The notes below the pieces were generated by a model. The model searched no databases and was not told the origin of the DNA. It saw nothing but the letters and a program-made list of their open reading frames with translations. A stretch of 64,000 nt of DNA from JAKZVK01 sp965237575 (GTDB taxonomy: Bacteria; Acidobacteriota; Terriglobia; Bryobacterales; UBA6623): contig CBDEGI010000003.1 in assembly GCA_965237575.1 (NCBI GenBank), positions 1,860,001 to 1,924,000 of the forward strand, in the 5' to 3' direction. How positions within the stretch are numbered: position 1 is the stretch's first letter; every line of letters starts with the position of its first letter. A program made the translations under genes and the position numbers. Shown here in pieces: positions 8,834 through 18,475 of this stretch.

Positions 8834-9120
8834 TCGTGATTCGTGAACCGTGAAAACCCGAAGCCCAGGCGGCCGTCGCCGCGACGGCTGCAACATCCCC
8901 TGTTCCGGAACCTAGTCACAGAGTCTTCATCCCACAGAATCAACGACATACAGCGGAAAAGGCCAATTACCCCAGGCCTGTGCGCTACCCTAAGACCGGG
9001 AGTGCGGGAGCTTGACAACCATGAATGACGGCTTGCCCAAAACCTAGCCAAACTGTGCCAAAAGGCCGACCAGCCCGCGCAGCGCCCGGGCTTCAGGTTT
9101 TCACGGTTCACGAATCACGA
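8834..9120. repeat. 287-bp unit bounded by 38-bp inverted repeats
   Basis: The arms at 8834-8871 and 9083-9120 are reverse complements with two mismatches (the left arm begins TCGTGATTCGTGAACCGTG). Between them lie a GCCGTCG/CGACGGC hairpin at 8873-8889 and a segment (9047-9075) that recurs imperfectly in reverse at 16336-16364. There is no open frame. It fills the whole gap between the secreted-protein gene and mtnA, and looks like a small non-autonomous repeat unit. Confidence 0.6.
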
Positions 9121-9149
9121 TTCACAGATCACAAATCACTAGAAACCTC

Positions 9150-10253
9150 ATGGTCAAGACAATCGAATGGACCGGCGACGCCGCCGTCATGATCGACCAG
9201 CGCAAGTTGCCGGCCGAGGAAGTCTACGTCACCTGCCGCGGCTACGAGGACGTGGCCGAGGCGATTCGCTCGATGGTGATTCGGGGTGCGCCCGCCATCG
9301 GCGTGGCCGCCGCGATGGGCGTCGCCTTGGGTGTCAAGCAAGCCCTTGCCAGAGCACCGGACGGAGCAGCCTCGTTGAGTGCACCCGAGGGCGAGGCGCT
9401 CGACAGCCGGATGGAAACGATCTGCTCGACGCTCGCCGGCACGCGTCCCACGGCCGTCAATCTGTTTTGGGCGATCGACCGCATGAAGAAACGCTACGGC
9501 GAGCTTCGGTCGGACGGCGCCGGGGCCCAGGCGCTCGAAGACGCGCTCGAAGAGGAGGCGAAGCGGGTCCTCGATGAAGATATCGCCATCAATCGGGCGA
9601 TGGGACAACATGGCGCGGCACTTCTCCCCGAGGGTGCGAAGGTCATGACCCACTGCAACGCCGGCGCGCTCGCCACTGGCGGCTACGGTACCGCGCTTGG
9701 GGTGATTCGGGCGGCGGTCGAGGGCGGCAACCCGGTCGCGGTGTTTGCCAACGAGACGCGGCCATTCTTGCAGGGCGCGCGGCTGACGGTGTGGGAGTTG
9801 CAGCAGGACCGCATCCCCGTCACGCTGCTGACCGACAACATGGCGGGCCACTTCCTGCGGTCGGGCGAGGTGGGCGCGGTAGTGGTGGGCGCCGACCGCA
9901 TCGCTGCCAACGGTGACGTTGCCAACAAGATCGGCACCTACTCGGTGGCCGTACTGGCAAAGGAAAACGGCGTGCCGTTCTACGTCGCCGCTCCAATCTC
10001 GACACTCGACCTGTCGCTTGCTTCAGGCGACGCGATCCCGATCGAGGAGCGTAGCCCGGACGAGGTCACCCACCTTCAAGGCGTCCCCGTGGCGCCGCCG
10101 GAGACCGCCGTTCGCAACCCGGCCTTCGACGTCACGCCCAACCGGTACGTCGGGGCCATCATCACCGAGCGCGGCGTGGCCCGCGCGCCCTTTGCCGAGT
10201 CCCTCACGCGGCTGGCGGCCGAGGACGCAGGATTATCCGGGGCGGGCGCCTAA
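9150..10253 (+). CDS. mtnA: S-methyl-5-thioribose-1-phosphate isomerase
   Basis: This enzyme interconverts methylthioribose-1-phosphate and methylthioribulose-1-phosphate in the methionine salvage pathway. The 367-residue protein shows the family's RGAPAIGVAAAMGVALG near residue 47, the catalytic cysteine in MTHCNAGALATGGYGTALG and the catalytic aspartate in VVGADRIAANGDVANKIGTY. It ends with a serine/proline-rich region typical of the aIF2B-like fold. The length is normal and the frame intact. No other methionine-salvage gene is nearby, so it stands alone between a repeat unit and a glycosyltransferase gene. Confidence 0.95.
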   Translation: MVKTIEWTGDAAVMIDQRKLPAEEVYVTCRGYEDVAEAIRSMVIRGAPAIGVAAAMGVALGVKQALARAPDGAASLSAPEGEALDSRMETICSTLAGTRPTAVNLFWAIDRMKKRYGELRSDGAGAQALEDALEEEAKRVLDEDIAINRAMGQHGAALLPEGAKVMTHCNAGALATGGYGTALGVIRAAVEGGNPVAVFANETRPFLQGARLTVWELQQDRIPVTLLTDNMAGHFLRSGEVGAVVVGADRIAANGDVANKIGTYSVAVLAKENGVPFYVAAPISTLDLSLASGDAIPIEERSPDEVTHLQGVPVAPPETAVRNPAFDVTPNRYVGAIITERGVARAPFAESLTRLAAEDAGLSGAGA

Positions 10254-10291
10254 CGGTCCGTGGCAAAGTGGGAGGCGGCGCGGCTCGCAAT

Positions 10292-10316
10292 GTAGGTGCA
10301 CGGCATGCTGTGCCCG
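10292..10316. repeat. dispersed palindrome (GCACGGCATGC family), copy 1
   Basis: This interspersed palindrome has the centre GCACGGCATGCTGTGC. The same 25-27 bp element recurs at 24362-24388, 46879-46904 and 53303-53329, with consensus GTAGGGGCACGGCATGC then YGTGCCCGCC. Such palindromes are scattered through acidobacterial genomes, and this one lies in an intergenic gap. Confidence 0.75.
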
Positions 10317-10440
10317 CTTGGCTGGACCGCCGCAACGGGGTAGAAAACCTCGGAGGAGATTGGCGACAAACCTGACTTCCGGTAGATCGCTGATTCGAGC
10401 CGGGCCGTCCTTGGTATGCTCGTAGCGGCGAAAAGGAGCG

Positions 10441-11238
10441 ATGGCCATCGAATCGCAAATCCAGCCGCAAACCGCGGCGCCCTGCCCGGTGAATCGCGCG
10501 CCGATCGCGGACCAAGCGGAACTGCCGCACGCGTCCGCGGCTCCCTCGCCCCTCCGGCTCTCGGTCATCATCCCCGCCCGCAACGAGGAAGCGCAGATCG
10601 CAGCGACCATCGAACAAGTTGTGAACGCCGGCGTTGCCGAAGTCATCGTCGTGGACGGGGAAAGCACCGACCGGACCCGCGAACTCGCCCGAGCAAGTGG
10701 GGCGATGGTGCTTACGTCCGCGCCGGGACGTGGTCAACAACAGAACCTCGGCGCACAAGCCGCGAGTGGCGACATGCTGCTGTTTCTGCACGCCGACACA
10801 CGCCTGCCGTTCGACTTCGCCGAGCACATTGCCTCCACGCTACGAAGAGACGGGGCCTCGGCAGGCGCCTTCCGTCTCCGCATCGCCGCCCCTGGGCGAG
10901 CCTTGCGGCTGGTGGAGAAAATGGCCGACTGGCGCTCGCGGATCTTCCAGCTGCCCTACGGCGACCAGGCGATCTTCGTGAAGGCCGAAACGTTCCGCCG
11001 CTCCGGTGGATTCGCCGACGTCCCGCTGATGGAGGACTTCGACCTGATGCGCCGTCTGCGGCGGCAGGGACGGGTCGAGCTGGCGTCTGCCTCGGTCACC
11101 ACATCGGCGCGCCGCTGGCGGAAGCTGGGTGTGTGGCGCGCCACCTGGACCAACCAGCTTTGCATCGTGGCGCACTTGCTCGGCATTTCCTGTCATCGCA
11201 TCGCACGCTGGCGCGAGCGATTCGACCGGTCGTTCTGA
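10441..11238 (+). CDS. TIGR04283-family glycosyltransferase
   Basis: This is a GT2-type (GT-A fold) transferase of the group annotated as TIGR04283, linked in some bacteria to arsenosugar or rSAM-associated pathways. After a variable 40-residue head come LSVIIPARNEEAQI, VDGESTDRT, GRGQQQNLGAQAASGDMLLF with HADTRLP (the DXD-equivalent), and the C-terminal FADVPLMEDFDLMRRLRRQG acceptor motif. The start at 10441 is preceded by AAAAGGAGCG. No arsenic or radical-SAM partner lies nearby, so the substrate is undetermined. Confidence 0.88.
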   Translation: MAIESQIQPQTAAPCPVNRAPIADQAELPHASAAPSPLRLSVIIPARNEEAQIAATIEQVVNAGVAEVIVVDGESTDRTRELARASGAMVLTSAPGRGQQQNLGAQAASGDMLLFLHADTRLPFDFAEHIASTLRRDGASAGAFRLRIAAPGRALRLVEKMADWRSRIFQLPYGDQAIFVKAETFRRSGGFADVPLMEDFDLMRRLRRQGRVELASASVTTSARRWRKLGVWRATWTNQLCIVAHLLGISCHRIARWRERFDRSF

Positions 11239-11247
11239 GCGAGTTTT

Positions 11248-11649
11248 CTATTCTTCGATCAACTCGATTAAGACTCCGCCGGTGGACTTCGGGTGTACGA
11301 AGACGTAACGGTATCCTTCGGCGCCGGTTTGGATCTCGTCGGTGACCAGACGCCGCCCGGCCGCCTTCATCGTCTTGACCGCGGCGCTCAGATCCGGCAC
11401 CTTCAGCGCAATATGGTGGATGCCGCCTCCGCGCTTCTCGAGGAAGCGGGCGATCGGCGAATCAGGAGATGTCGCTTCGAGCAACTCGATCCTAGGCCCA
11501 CCGGCCGGCAACATCGCCACGCGCACCTGCTCGTGCGGCACCTCGACGATCGCGGAGGGCTGTAGCCCCAAGTTGTCTTGGTAGAACGCCAGCGCCTCGT
11601 CCAGCGAAACGACGGCGATGCCGATGTGGTCGATCCGCGGTCCGGTCAT
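11248..11649 (-). CDS. mce: methylmalonyl-CoA epimerase
   Basis: This is a vicinal-oxygen-chelate metalloenzyme that interconverts the (2R)- and (2S)-methylmalonyl-CoA epimers, linking propionyl-CoA metabolism to succinyl-CoA. The 133-residue protein has the metal-binding residues in order: DHIGIAV (His), GGGIHHIALKV (His) and GGVLIELIEE (Glu). Its start overlaps the meaB stop by four bases, which argues for translational coupling. The two encode the epimerase and the mutase chaperone of one pathway. The mutase itself is not in this window. Confidence 0.93.
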   Translation of the reverse strand: MTGPRIDHIGIAVVSLDEALAFYQDNLGLQPSAIVEVPHEQVRVAMLPAGGPRIELLEATSPDSPIARFLEKRGGGIHHIALKVPDLSAAVKTMKAAGRRLVTDEIQTGAEGYRYVFVHPKSTGGVLIELIEE

Positions 11650-12581
11650 CGCGCTCCGGAGAGAAACTCTTCAACAGCCCTCTCCGCGAAGTCGTATGGG
11701 TTGAGGGTCTTGCGAACGACGTCCCGCGCCGCTTGGGTAAACTGGTGTTCTGGAAGCTTTTCTGAAAACAAGCTCGCCGTCAGCCGCTCGCGGATCATCG
11801 CGGCCAACCGGGCTTTCCAGTAATTCACCTCATGCTGCTCGGCCACCGGACATTCTTCTAAAGCGGAAAGCAGCTCCGTGATCCCTTTGTCTTCGGTTGC
11901 CACGGTGCGCACAATAGCAGGTCGAGGCGGCCCGTCCGCGGGACTGAGTGACAGAAGAGCCTCCAACTCGGACTCGACGCGGTCCGCGCCAGGCTGGTCG
12001 GCTTTGTTGATCACGAAGACGCCGGCAATTTCCATAATGCCGGCCTTGAGCGCCTGAACATCGTCGCCCATCGACGGCGTCAGGACCACCGCTACCACCG
12101 GCGCCAGTTGCACGATGTCAACCTCGGCCTGCCCCACGCCAACCGTCTCGATCAGCACGGCGTCGTATCCGGCCGCTTCGAGAACCAGTAGGAGGTCCGC
12201 CGTTTGCGGCGCCAGTCCCCCCAACGTGCCACGTGACGCCATCGAGCGGATGAAGACGCCGGGGTCCGCGTAATGAGCTTGCATGCGCACGCGGTCGCCA
12301 AGGACGGAGCCACCACTGAACGGGCTGGTTGGGTCGACCGCAACGACCGCGACGCGCTTGCCTTCGCCGCGTAGACGGGTGGTCATCCGGTCGACCAGCG
12401 TGCTCTTGCCCGCGCCCGGCGCACCGGTCACTCCGATGCGCCGCCGCTTGCCCGAATGGGCAAACAACAGAGGAAGCAGCCGCTCACTGTCGGGGCCGCG
12501 GTTTTCGACTTCCGAAAGCGCCCGCGCCAGTGCCCGTGCATCCCCCTGGCGAACCTTTTCCGCCCAATCGTTGACGTTCAT
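11646..12581 (-). CDS. meaB: methylmalonyl-CoA mutase-associated GTPase MeaB
   Basis: This is a G3E-family GTPase that guards and reactivates the B12-dependent methylmalonyl-CoA mutase. Visible motifs are the P-loop GAPGAGKSTLVDRM, the switch region VAVDPTSPFSGGSVLGDRVRM, ETVGVGQAEVDIVQLA and the base-recognition NKAD. The start at 12581 (MNVNDWAEKVRQGDARALAR) matches where family members begin. An in-frame ATG at 12656 would add 25 residues and cannot be excluded, since neither start has a strong ribosome-binding site. It forms an operon with mce through an ATGA overlap. Confidence 0.93.
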   Translation of the reverse strand: MNVNDWAEKVRQGDARALARALSEVENRGPDSERLLPLLFAHSGKRRRIGVTGAPGAGKSTLVDRMTTRLRGEGKRVAVVAVDPTSPFSGGSVLGDRVRMQAHYADPGVFIRSMASRGTLGGLAPQTADLLLVLEAAGYDAVLIETVGVGQAEVDIVQLAPVVAVVLTPSMGDDVQALKAGIMEIAGVFVINKADQPGADRVESELEALLSLSPADGPPRPAIVRTVATEDKGITELLSALEECPVAEQHEVNYWKARLAAMIRERLTASLFSEKLPEHQFTQAARDVVRKTLNPYDFAERAVEEFLSGAR

Positions 12582-12866
12582 CTTTGTCAGAGCCGAGTCC
12601 CGCCACGAACGGATCGTGTCACGGTAGACCGTTAGCTTAGCGGATGGCCTCGGCAACCGAGCCGTAGCAGCCTAGAGCCGTACCGGAGCAGCCGCCGGAA
12701 GTTGTAGGATGCGCCCTACGTCGCGGCGGTGCGCCGGTAGTGATGAAACGTCGGGGAGCCTCGCGTGCTACTCTCGGCAACGTCGTTTGTGCGCCGGCGG
12801 CGATTGTTGATGCGCTCCGGGCCTACGGTTCGCAAACCACAACGACAAACACACTAAGGAGAAACC

Positions 12867-15800
12867 TTGCCTGCATTCCGAACACTCGCCGGCTGGATAG
12901 CGTTTTTGTTGACGACTTTCTGCATCGGGCCGATGGGGCTTCTCGAGGCCGCGCCGGCATCAGGCCGTACCCTGACCGAAACCACGGCAGCCAACGCCTA
13001 TGGGAAGCTGCCTCTGAGCTTCGAAGCCAACCACGGCCAGACCGACCGGCGCGTCCGGTTCCTCTCCCGCGGACGCGGCTACACCCTGTTTCTCACTCCA
13101 AGCGAAGCCGTGCTGACCCTGCGGCGCGAGCACAGTGACTTGGCCGCCGAGGGTTCGGATGACCACCTGGGCGTTGCAGCCGGAAGCCTACGAATGCGCC
13201 TCGAGGGCGCGGCCCCCGCGCCACGAGTGTTCGGGCAAGAGCCACGCCCCGGCAAGGTCAACTACTTCATCGGCCGCGACCCCGAGGGCTGGCGTACCGA
13301 CATCCCTACGTACGCGCGGGTCCGCTACGCGACTGTTTATCCCGGCGTCGACCTCGTCTACTACGGCAATCGGGGTCGGCTCGAATATGATTTCATCGTT
13401 GCGCCCGGTGCGGACCCCTCGCAGATCCGCTTGCGTTTCGAAGGGGCCGACAAGCTTGAACTCGACGACGACCGCAACCTGATCCTGCATCTCGGAGACG
13501 CGCAGGTCATGCAGGCGGCGCCGGTCGTCTATCAGCAATCCGACGGGCCTGGGGCAGCCCGGCAGTTCATCGACGGCCGCTATGTGCTAGGCGAGGCCGG
13601 TGAAGTCAGCTTCGACCTCGAGGCGTACGACGACGCCCGGCCCTTGATCATCGATCCGGTTCTGGTCTATTCGAGCTACCTCGGCGGCACGAACCAGGAC
13701 CGGGGAGACGGAATCACGGTCGACTCCACGGGCAGCGCCTACGTCACCGGCTTCACTCTGTCCAACGACTTTCCGACCCAGAATCCCTTTCAGGCCGCGA
13801 TCGGCGGCACCCAAAGCGATGCGTTCGTGACGAAGATCAGTCCCGATGGCTCGACGATGATCTACTCGACCTACCTGGGCGGGGCAGCCAGCGGTGACTT
13901 GGGCTACGACATTGCCGTCGATTCGGATGGCAACGCCTACGTCACCGGCGCGGCGGCAGGCGGCTTTCCCACAACCGCCGGAGCTTTCCAAACCGTGCTC
14001 AACGGAAATGGGGATAAGTGGGGTATCCATTTGACTCAGGTGACCACAACATACTGTGGTTGGCCATTGGCGGCCCCCGGAAAGGCTTGCCGATAGCACC
14101 ACGTTTCCAAGCCTGCGATGGCCATGGCGCGTGCGTAATCCTTGATCGGCCCGAAACGCAGCCTCGTGGCCCAATTGCCTGCAGACCGGCGTCTGGCGCC
14201 CCAGGGTGCATTCTGGGTGCAGTGTGCTGGCGTCCATGGATCGACCAAACCACAACGCCTAGGGGCTACCTGAGTCAAGTGGATACCCCATTTGGGGATA
14301 TTTTTGTTGCTAAGCTCAACGCCGCCGGCAACGCACTTGTTTACTCGACCTACATCGGGGGCGAGCGCCTGGAGCGTGGTTTCGGAATCGCCCTGGACGA
14401 GACGGGCGCTGCCTATGTCACCGGTCAAACCTCGTCTAACGAGTTCCCGGTTCCGAATAATGCCTTCCAGCCGTCGCACACCGTGACCAACGCGGGCGTT
14501 GACTGTTTCGTCGCAAAGGTAAACCCGGCAGGCAGCGCGTTGCCTTATTCCACTTATCTCGGCGGGCAGGGAGAGGACCGTTGCTTTGGCATCGTCGTCG
14601 ACCACGAGCATCACGCCTACGTCACAGGCTTGACGCAGTCGGGGGACTACCCAACCACCCCGGGCAGCCTGCAGCCGGTCTTCGGCGGCGCGCTCGACGC
14701 CGTCGTCACCAAGTTGAATGCGGACGGTACCGACGTCATCTACTCGACTTTTCTGGGTGGCGGCAGCATCGAGCAAGGCCACGCAATCGCCCTCGACTTC
14801 GCTCACAACGCTTATGTCACCGGTGAGGTCCAGTCGCGAGACTTTCCCACAACACCCGGCGCATTCCAGACCGAGTTCGGCGGCAACCGGGACGCTTTCG
14901 TCACCAAGATCAACGCGGCGGGCTCCGAGCTGGTTTACTCCACCTACTTGGGCGGCGCCGCACGCGACCACGGCCACGGGATCGCCGTCGACCGGGCGAC
15001 CAACGCGTACGTCGACGGTTGGACGGTATCGAGGAACTTCCCCCTCGCGAGCCCACTCGAGGACAGCGGGGATGGCTCAGACGGCGATGCGTTCTTTACC
15101 AAGCTCAACTACATGGGCTCGGCGCTCCTCTTTTCGACGTACTTGGGCGGTGTCGAGCAGGAACGTGTCGGCGGTGATTCGGGCGACGGCGGCGGCAACC
15201 ACATCGCCATCGACGATGCGTGCAAGATGTACGGTGCCGGCTCGACCCAGTCCGATGATTTCCCGACCATGGGTCCCTTCCAGGCCGCTCGCGGTGGCAA
15301 TTCCGATGGGTTCGTCGCCAAGATCGACCCCGAAAACAACGATGGGGATCCCACGATTGGCTGCGAGGCCACGGTGCTGGCGAACCTGAGCCCATTGCTG
15401 AAGATGATCTCGCGCAACGGCATCATCACCATCTTCGGGCGTGACTTCGCCGCGCCGGGTGTTGACATACGTAGCCCCGAGCTCGACAGCCAGGGCAACA
15501 TCACGACCATGCTGGGCGACACTTGCGTCGACGCCGACGGAGTGCGTTTGCCAATGTTTTCAGTCAGAGGGACTCAAATCAACGCGCAGGCTTCCCACCT
15601 GCTGGCTTTGGGCTACGCAGAGATCCGCGTGATTCGTAATTGCGGAACGAATCCCCAGCCCAGTGCTCCCGACTACGTGCAAGTCAAGGAACAAACGCCT
15701 GCCTTCCTGGTGTTCTTCGTTGGCAGCGTCGACGGCAACTTCCCGATCGCGGCGCTCCACCTGGACTTCAGCGTGGTGGCGGCAGCGGGCCTATTCCCCG

Positions 15801-16111
15801 GGGCGACCCCGGCCGATCAAGGCGAGATCGTCAGCCTGTTCGGGACGGGCATACCGTTGACCGACCCGGTCTTCCCGGCCGGCGTGCTCCCCCCGGTGGC
15901 CCGCCAGATCACCGGCGACATCAGCCTCACGGTCGGCGGCATTGAAGTCCCGCGCGAAAACATCGCCTATATCGGCGTCGCACCGTTCTTGGCTGGAGTG
16001 TTCCAGCTTGTCTTCACCGTCCCTGCCAACTTGCCTCCGGGAAACCATCAGGTCGTGCTGACGATCAACGGCGTCTCGACGCCACTGGGCCCGTTCATCA
16101 CCGTGGTGTAG
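12867..16111 (+). pseudogene. secreted SBBP-repeat propeller protein, split by a MITE
   Basis: From a TTG start with AAGGAG five bases upstream, the gene encodes a signal peptide, then an N-terminal domain (LPLSFEANHGQTDRRVRFLS ... VNYFIGRDPEGWRTDIPTYA) typical of SBBP-repeat proteins. A row of about 50-residue SBBP repeats (VYSSYLGG ... AYVTGFT ... DAFVTKI) follows, and the protein ends in a TIGR03437-like module. A 276-bp element at 14017-14292 interrupts a repeat and shifts the frame, so translation stops at 14096. Removing the element plus one 8-bp target copy gives an uninterrupted frame of 986 codons, reading NGNGDIFVAKLNAAG across the join. The 3' part is open from a GTG inside the element and might still be expressed as a fragment. 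Confidence 0.88.
14017..14292 (+). mobile_element. 276-bp MITE, copy 1
   Basis: This is a miniature inverted-repeat element with no transposase. The ends are near-perfect inverted repeats of about 27 bp starting TGGGGTATCCA and continuing TTGACTCAGGT. It is flanked by the 8-bp direct repeat TGGGGATA (14009-14016 and 14293-14300). A second 276-bp copy in reverse orientation lies at 52217-52492, and translations of the two in several frames agree without difference. The autonomous parent is not in the window, as neither of the two IS elements here has these ends. Confidence 0.92.
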
Positions 16112-16449
16112 CCGTCTCAGCTAAACTCAGCATGGGGATCCGGCAAGGCACAGCGGCCTTGCTCTTCCATTGCCCTTTCGGGGCTCGCGGCGCAAGGGTG
16201 GGGGGCCGGGCCTGCGTTGCGAGCGGGGGTGGATTTACCCGTCACTTGCGTTCCGGCGCGGTTACTTGGCGCGACTTGATTCGCACTCGGGAGGGTCTTG
16301 GGTGGTCGTCGCCAGCCACGTCGGTGACCCACGCCGGCTGGCCGGCTTTTGGCACAGTTTGGCACAGTTCTCGACAAAGCATGGGTTGCTACATTCCCCC
16401 TCTCCGGTCTCAGGCAAAGCACCGGGTCCGTGGGAAAGGGCCGTTTTCG
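16112..16449. other. intergenic region before the IS1380 element
   Basis: About 340 bases with no convincing gene lie between the SBBP gene and the IS end. The segment 16336-16364 (GGCTGGCCGGCTTTTGGCAC ...) is an imperfect reverse copy of 9047-9075, the only repeated text I can identify here. Confidence 0.5.
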
Positions 16450-17962
16450 CCGCAAGCTGTTGATTCTGCGGAATGACGATTTAGTGACTTAGCCCGCATT
16501 TTCAATTTGATGTTTGACATCCCGACCTTCCAGCGGCCTTGAGCGTCTTTATTCATAGGGGCTAGAGCCCGATGAGGACGCCATGGAGGCCAACACCCAA
16601 TGGGTGAAAAACAAACCAAGCCATTCCAGCTAAGTTTCAATGGACTTCTCAAAGTCGATTTCCAGGGATCGCACGTCACTTCCGACGGTGGCCTGATTTT
16701 GGTTCGCGAACTGGACGAACGGCTCGGTCTCGGAGAACTGATTGACGAGCATCTCAGCGACTCCCGGCAAGGCACAAACAAGCAGTTCACGCTCGCTGAT
16801 CTGTTGCGGCAGTCGGTTTACAGCCGACTCGCCGGCTACGAGGACCTCAACGACGCCGAGCGGGTTTCGATCGATCCGACGTTTCGGCTGATCGGTTCGC
16901 AGAAGATCTGGGATCGCGGTGCGGCCTTGACCTCGACGCTGCACGGCTTCGAGACGGAGATGCTGGCGAGCGAAGAGAACCTGCTGGGGCTGATGGCGCT
17001 GAACCGAGAGCTGGTCGGGCAAGCGGAAGCGTTCGACGACGCCGAGCGGGTCGTTCTGGACCTGGACTCCACCGAGAGTCCGGTCCATGGCCAACAGGAA
17101 GGCAGTGCCTACAACGGACACTTCGAGTCGGTCTGCTACCACCCGTTGCTTTTGTTCAACGGTCATGGTGATTGCCTCGCTGCCAAGCTGCGTCCAGGCA
17201 ACGTGCACAGCGCCGAGGACTGGGATGAGCTCTTGTTGCCGGAGATCGAGCGCCAACAGGCTGCGGGCAAGCAGGTCGCCTTCCGGGGCGATGCGGCCTT
17301 TGCGAAGCCGGAAGTTTATGAGGCTTCGGAGGAACGCGGAGTACAGTACGCCATTCGCATTCCGGCCAACAAGAGCTTGGAGCTGGAGATCGAAGACATC
17401 CTGTTTCGCCCGCCGGGAAGGCCTTCCCGCAAGCCCTTGGTGCGCTACAAGAGTTTTCGCTATCAGGCGGAGAGTTGGTCGCAGGCGAGGCGGATCGTCG
17501 CTAAGGTCGAGCATCACCAGGGCGAGCTGTTCCCGCGCGTCGGATTCATCGTGACGAGCATGAGCTTGCCGAGCCGCTCGGTGGTGCGCTTCTACAACAA
17601 GCGCGGCACGGCGGAACAGTGGATCAAGGAAGGCAAGCAGGCGACGCACTGGACGCGATTGTCGTGCCATCGATTTCGAGCCAACGAAGTGCGGTTGCAA
17701 CTGAGCGTGCTGGCCTACAACCTGGGCAATCTTTGGCGGCGGCTGGGGCTTCCGCAGCGAATCAAGAGTTGGTCGCTGACGAGCTTGCAACACAGGTTGA
17801 TGAAGACCGGCGGTCGGCTGGTCAAGCACGCGCGGTATTACTGGCTCTTATTGGCGGAGGGACATCTGAACCGGCGGCTGTTCGGCGACATGCTGCACAA
17901 GATCTGGGCGCTGCCGCTGCCGAGTGGGTAGCATTGCCGGAGTGAGGATCAACAGCTTTTGG
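16450..17962 (+). mobile_element. IS1380-family insertion sequence
   Basis: The element contains one transposase gene. Candidate terminal inverted repeats are AAGCTGTTGATTCT at 16454-16467 and its complement with one mismatch at 17945-17958. They are extended outward by CC at 16450-16451 and the matching GG at 17961-17962. The length of about 1.5 kb fits the family. No 4-bp target duplication is evident, so the exact ends are tentative or the flanks were rearranged after insertion. Confidence 0.65.
16600..17931 (+). CDS. IS1380-family transposase
   Basis: The 443-residue DDE transposase opens with FNGLLKVDFQGSHVTSDGGL, followed by LVRELDERLGL, the hallmark N-terminus of IS1380-family enzymes. 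The catalytic residues are visible as LDLDSTESPVHGQQEG (first Asp), FRGDAAFAKPEVYE (second Asp) and YNKRGTAEQWIKEGK (Glu). The frame is intact and of family length, so the element may still be active. It lies upstream of the lipid-headgroup cassette in the same orientation. Confidence 0.93.
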   Translation: MGEKQTKPFQLSFNGLLKVDFQGSHVTSDGGLILVRELDERLGLGELIDEHLSDSRQGTNKQFTLADLLRQSVYSRLAGYEDLNDAERVSIDPTFRLIGSQKIWDRGAALTSTLHGFETEMLASEENLLGLMALNRELVGQAEAFDDAERVVLDLDSTESPVHGQQEGSAYNGHFESVCYHPLLLFNGHGDCLAAKLRPGNVHSAEDWDELLLPEIERQQAAGKQVAFRGDAAFAKPEVYEASEERGVQYAIRIPANKSLELEIEDILFRPPGRPSRKPLVRYKSFRYQAESWSQARRIVAKVEHHQGELFPRVGFIVTSMSLPSRSVVRFYNKRGTAEQWIKEGKQATHWTRLSCHRFRANEVRLQLSVLAYNLGNLWRRLGLPQRIKSWSLTSLQHRLMKTGGRLVKHARYYWLLLAEGHLNRRLFGDMLHKIWALPLPSG

Positions 17963-18475
17963 CTCCAAAAGGTTTCGCAAGGAGCAGTGTCGGCCGGAGC
18001 GCCGTTCAAGCCGCTCAATCAACGACTGTGAGCGGTCGAACCAGCTCTGGCGACTACCAGCAGAGGTGATGTGCAGGGTTCAGCGTGAAAGGACGTGCTG
18101 TTCGGAGCGGAGCGGGTGTATACTGTGGCCGTGCCAGGGCCAAAATGGAAATCCTGGCTTAGAGTCCGCGCCAACCGGTGCGGCGGGTGCGTTTTGGGGT
18201 TTAGTTGCGGGGTTTAGGTGCCTGTCCCCCCGAGATCCCCCGAGATCACGGTACAATTGGACCGACGTGATCGGCCAGACCATCTCGCACTACCGCATCA
18301 CTGAGAAGCTCGGTGAGGGCGGGATGGGGGTGGTCTACAGGGCCGAGGACACAAAGCTGGAACCGGAAAGCGATACGGAAAGCGTTGCCGCGCAGTCGGG
18401 GGACGTTGCTACGCTTGTCCACGCCAGGATGGCCAACCGGCAATCCTGGACTAGGGACGATGGAAAAGGATCTCG
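17963..18475. other. intergenic region with a kinase gene stub
   Basis: About 510 bases follow the IS1380 element. The only recognisable content is a truncated serine/threonine kinase start (18267-18366). Before it lies G/C-rich text with CCTGTCCCCCCGAGATCCCC, a low-complexity phrase. No intact gene is present. Confidence 0.55.
18267..18366 (+). pseudogene. truncated Ser/Thr kinase gene, 5' end only
   Basis: From GTG at 18267 the frame reads VIGQTISHYRITEKLGEGG, then MGVVYRAEDTKLE, the first 33 residues of an acidobacterial PknB-like kinase including the glycine-rich loop. It then passes into unrelated sequence without the VALK lysine. The intact kinase at 23504 starts with nearly the same residues in the same orientation. 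The stub therefore marks a deletion or insertion breakpoint beside the headgroup cassette. Confidence 0.75.

Noticed and set aside
11248..12581. A full methylmalonyl-CoA mutase operon
   Set aside because: Only the epimerase and MeaB genes are present; neither neighbour encodes a B12-binding mutase subunit.
14018..16111. 697-codon frame starting inside the MITE treated as a gene of its own
   Set aside because: Its first 92 codons are MITE sequence also found at 52217-52492; the remainder is the 3' part of the split SBBP gene.
16630..17829. 399-codon minus-strand frame opposite the IS1380 transposase
   Set aside because: Antisense shadow of an intact transposase with diagnostic DDE motifs.
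16450..17962. IS1380 element as the autonomous parent of the MITE
   Set aside because: Its candidate ends (AAGCTGTTGAT) share nothing with the MITE ends (TGGGGTATCCA), and the family makes 4-bp rather than 8-bp duplications.
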